This document shows, piece after piece, positions 62,464 to 64,000 of a stretch of DNA of 64,000 nt (positions are counted from its first letter, which is position 1; the number at the start of each line of letters is the position of its first letter). The position numbers and the translations under genes are program-made. This DNA comes from Saccharothrix carnea (GTDB taxonomy: Bacteria; Actinomycetota; Actinomycetes; Mycobacteriales; Pseudonocardiaceae): positions 744,001 to 808,000 of the forward strand of contig NZ_PYAX01000003.1 of the NCBI RefSeq assembly GCF_003014735.1. Reading direction: 5' to 3'. The notes under the pieces were generated by a model. That model was not told the DNA's origin. It ran no database searches and saw only the letters and a program-made list of their open reading frames with translations.

Positions 62464-64000
62464 TGGCCTCCCGCACACGCAAGACCCGCGGCAACCCGGC
62501 CGCCCCGGCGGCCTCGTCGGCGGCTGCCGCGTTCACCCCCGACGCCCTCTCGGTGGCCGCGCGGCACCTGGAGGTCGGCGGCGAGTGGGTCGCCAGCTTC
62601 GCCGTGGTCGGCTTTCCGCGCGAGGTGCACCCCGGCTGGCTCGCCCCGCTGCTGACCTACCCCGGTCGCCTGGACGTCTCCGTGCACATCGAGCCGATCG
62701 ACCCCGCCACCGCCGCCTCGCGACTGAAGAAGCAGCTCGCGAAGTTGGAGGCCGGGCGGCGGCACACCGCCGAGCACGGCCGCCTGTTCGACCCGCAGGT
62801 CGAGGCCGCCACCGAGGACGCCTACGACTTGTCCTCCCGCGTCGCCCGCGGCGAGGGAAAGCTGTTTCGGGTCGGGCTGTACCTGACGATCCACGCCGCC
62901 TCGGAGAAGGCGCTGGTCGACGAGGTGGCCGCGCTGCGGTCGCTGTGCGCGTCGCTGTTGCTCGACGCCAAGCACACGACCTATCGGTCGCTGCAGGGCT
63001 GGGTGTCGACGCTGCCGATGGGCCTGGACCTCATCGGGATGCGCAGGACGTTCGACACCTCGGCGTTGGCGGCGGCGTTCCCGTTCACCAGCCCGGACCT
63101 GCCCGCCCCGGACCCGACCAGTGTGGCCGCGCCGTCCGGGGTGCTCTACGGCTACAACGTGGGCTCGCAGGGGTTGGTGCACTGGGACCGGTTCGGCGAG
63201 GGGATGCACAACCACAACAGCGTGATCCTCGGTCGCTCGGGAGCGGGCAAGTCGTACCTGGTGAAGTTGGAGCTGCTGCGCAGCCTGTACCGGGGCATCG
63301 AGATCGCCGTCGTCGACCCCGAGGACGAGTACGCCCGGCTGGCCGCCGCGGTCGGCGGCACCTACGTGCACCTCGGCGCGCGGGGTGTCCGGCTCAACCC
63401 GTTCGACCTGCCGATCCACACGCGTGCCGACGGTCGCCGCACCGCACCGAAGGACGCGCTCGTGCGTCGGTCGCTGTTCCTGCACACCGTCATCGCCGTC
63501 TTGATCGGGGACGAGCTGGAGGCGGCGGAGCGGGCGGCGTTGGACCGGGCGATCGCCGCGACGTACCAGAGCGTCGGGATCACCGCCGACGCGCGGACCT
63601 GGACCCGGCCGTCGCCGACGCTGCGAGTCTTGCGCGACCAGCTCGCCGGCGCCGGGCAGGCCGGCGACCAGGCAGCGGGCGACCTGGCGGCGAGGCTGCA
63701 CCCGTTCGTCGAGGGCGCGTTCAAGCAGCTGTTCGACGGGCCCAGCAGCGTCAACCCCGAAGGTCACCTCGTCGTGTTCAGCCTGCGGGACCTGCCCGAC
63801 GAGCTGAAAGGGATCGGCACTCTGCTCACCCTCGACGCAGTCTGGCGGCAGGTGTCCAACCCGGCCATCCGCCGCCCGCGCCTGGTCGTGGTGGACGAGG
63901 CGTGGCTGCTGATGAAGGAAAAGTCCGGCGCCGAGTTCCTGTTCCGCATGGCCAAGGCATCCCGCAAGCACTGGGCCGGACTGACCGTCGCCACCCAGGA
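62463..64000 (+). CDS. VirB4-type T4SS ATPase (partial, runs off the window)
   Basis: 512 codons from ATG 62463 with no stop before the window ends. The N-terminal docking domain (VGGEWVASFAVVGFPREVHPGWL) is followed by the ATPase with Walker A GRSGAGKS (257-264) and Walker B LVVVDEAWLLM (Asp478-Glu479). VirB4 powers assembly of the transfer channel and substrate transport. A 511-codon frame on the opposite strand is a GC-rich shadow. Confidence 0.93.
   Translation, partial: MASRTRKTRGNPAAPAASSAAAAFTPDALSVAARHLEVGGEWVASFAVVGFPREVHPGWLAPLLTYPGRLDVSVHIEPIDPATAASRLKKQLAKLEAGRRHTAEHGRLFDPQVEAATEDAYDLSSRVARGEGKLFRVGLYLTIHAASEKALVDEVAALRSLCASLLLDAKHTTYRSLQGWVSTLPMGLDLIGMRRTFDTSALAAAFPFTSPDLPAPDPTSVAAPSGVLYGYNVGSQGLVHWDRFGEGMHNHNSVILGRSGAGKSYLVKLELLRSLYRGIEIAVVDPEDEYARLAAAVGGTYVHLGARGVRLNPFDLPIHTRADGRRTAPKDALVRRSLFLHTVIAVLIGDELEAAERAALDRAIAATYQSVGITADARTWTRPSPTLRVLRDQLAGAGQAGDQAAGDLAARLHPFVEGAFKQLFDGPSSVNPEGHLVVFSLRDLPDELKGIGTLLTLDAVWRQVSNPAIRRPRLVVVDEAWLLMKEKSGAEFLFRMAKASRKHWAGLTVATQ

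Noticed and set aside
62436-63971. 511-codon minus-strand frame at the right end
   Set aside because: It is the shadow of VirB4, which has Walker A and B motifs on the plus strand and runs off the window.

Overview
The window is chromosomal DNA of a very high-GC actinomycete. Nearly every long frame has GC-rich third positions, GTG and TTG starts are common, and the gene families are typical of filamentous Actinobacteria: a LacI-controlled sugar ABC operon, a CebR-type operator, ECF42 sigma factors paired with YCII proteins, actinomycete-type vanHAX, a secreted CBM2 glycosidase, and an actinobacterial PrgI/VirB4 type IV secretion module. A member of the Pseudonocardiales (Saccharothrix, Lentzea or Amycolatopsis-like) is an inference, not a proof. 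No rRNA, intact tRNA or CRISPR array was seen.

Layout. 1-16.9 kb is mostly ordinary core or accessory metabolism: a beta-galactoside uptake and hydrolysis locus (LacI repressor, two permeases, binding lipoprotein, divergent GH42 enzyme, with mirrored operators), PadR plus a HAAS membrane protein, a LacI-like protein without its DNA-binding domain, a YCII/ECF42 pair, redox genes, a secreted arabinofuranosidase-like enzyme with a CBM2 behind a CebR box, a kinase/LuxR chimera, HxlR/RidA and a SARP fragment. 17.2-18.4 kb is a lower-GC island with a TIR protein divergent from a membrane protein (possible defence pair). 18.5-23.6 kb is a complete vancomycin-type resistance cluster (vanY-like, vanR, vanS, vanX, vanA, vanH) with matching direct-repeat boxes before vanY/vanR and before vanH. 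23.6-25.9 kb holds a second YCII/ECF42 pair with a divergent DUF1579-like gene.

26-38 kb mixes defence and toxin genes (a sulfur-binding HNH type IV-like nuclease, an orphan immunity remnant, a phosphotransferase, a two-component system, two tandem serine D,D-carboxypeptidases, and a type VII-like polymorphic toxin with its immunity gene and a nonsense-broken WXG100 partner). Three copies of a 120-145 bp dispersed repeat lie here. 37.8-47.7 kb contains two helicase-DarT modules in opposite orientation, separated by remains of insertion sequences and a broken STAND ATPase. The right-hand module is complete and continues into a protein joining an ADP-ribosylglycohydrolase, a VOC-like domain and an Mrr-type nuclease. 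This is the best candidate for an undescribed system in the window.

48.2-56.9 kb is a two-unit tandem arrangement. Each unit is a recombinase cassette (tyrosine recombinase, small HTH protein, Cys-rich recombinase) convergent with a DNA methyltransferase-like gene. Unit 1 has decayed recombinases, including an inverted integrase core, but an intact methyltransferase; unit 2 has intact recombinases but a methyltransferase whose catalytic motif is lost. From 57.4 kb to the end of the window runs the start of a conjugative type IV secretion operon (sigma-like HTH protein, pilin-like membrane protein, VirB6/TrbL-like protein, PrgI, VirB4), so the right third is probably an integrative conjugative element.
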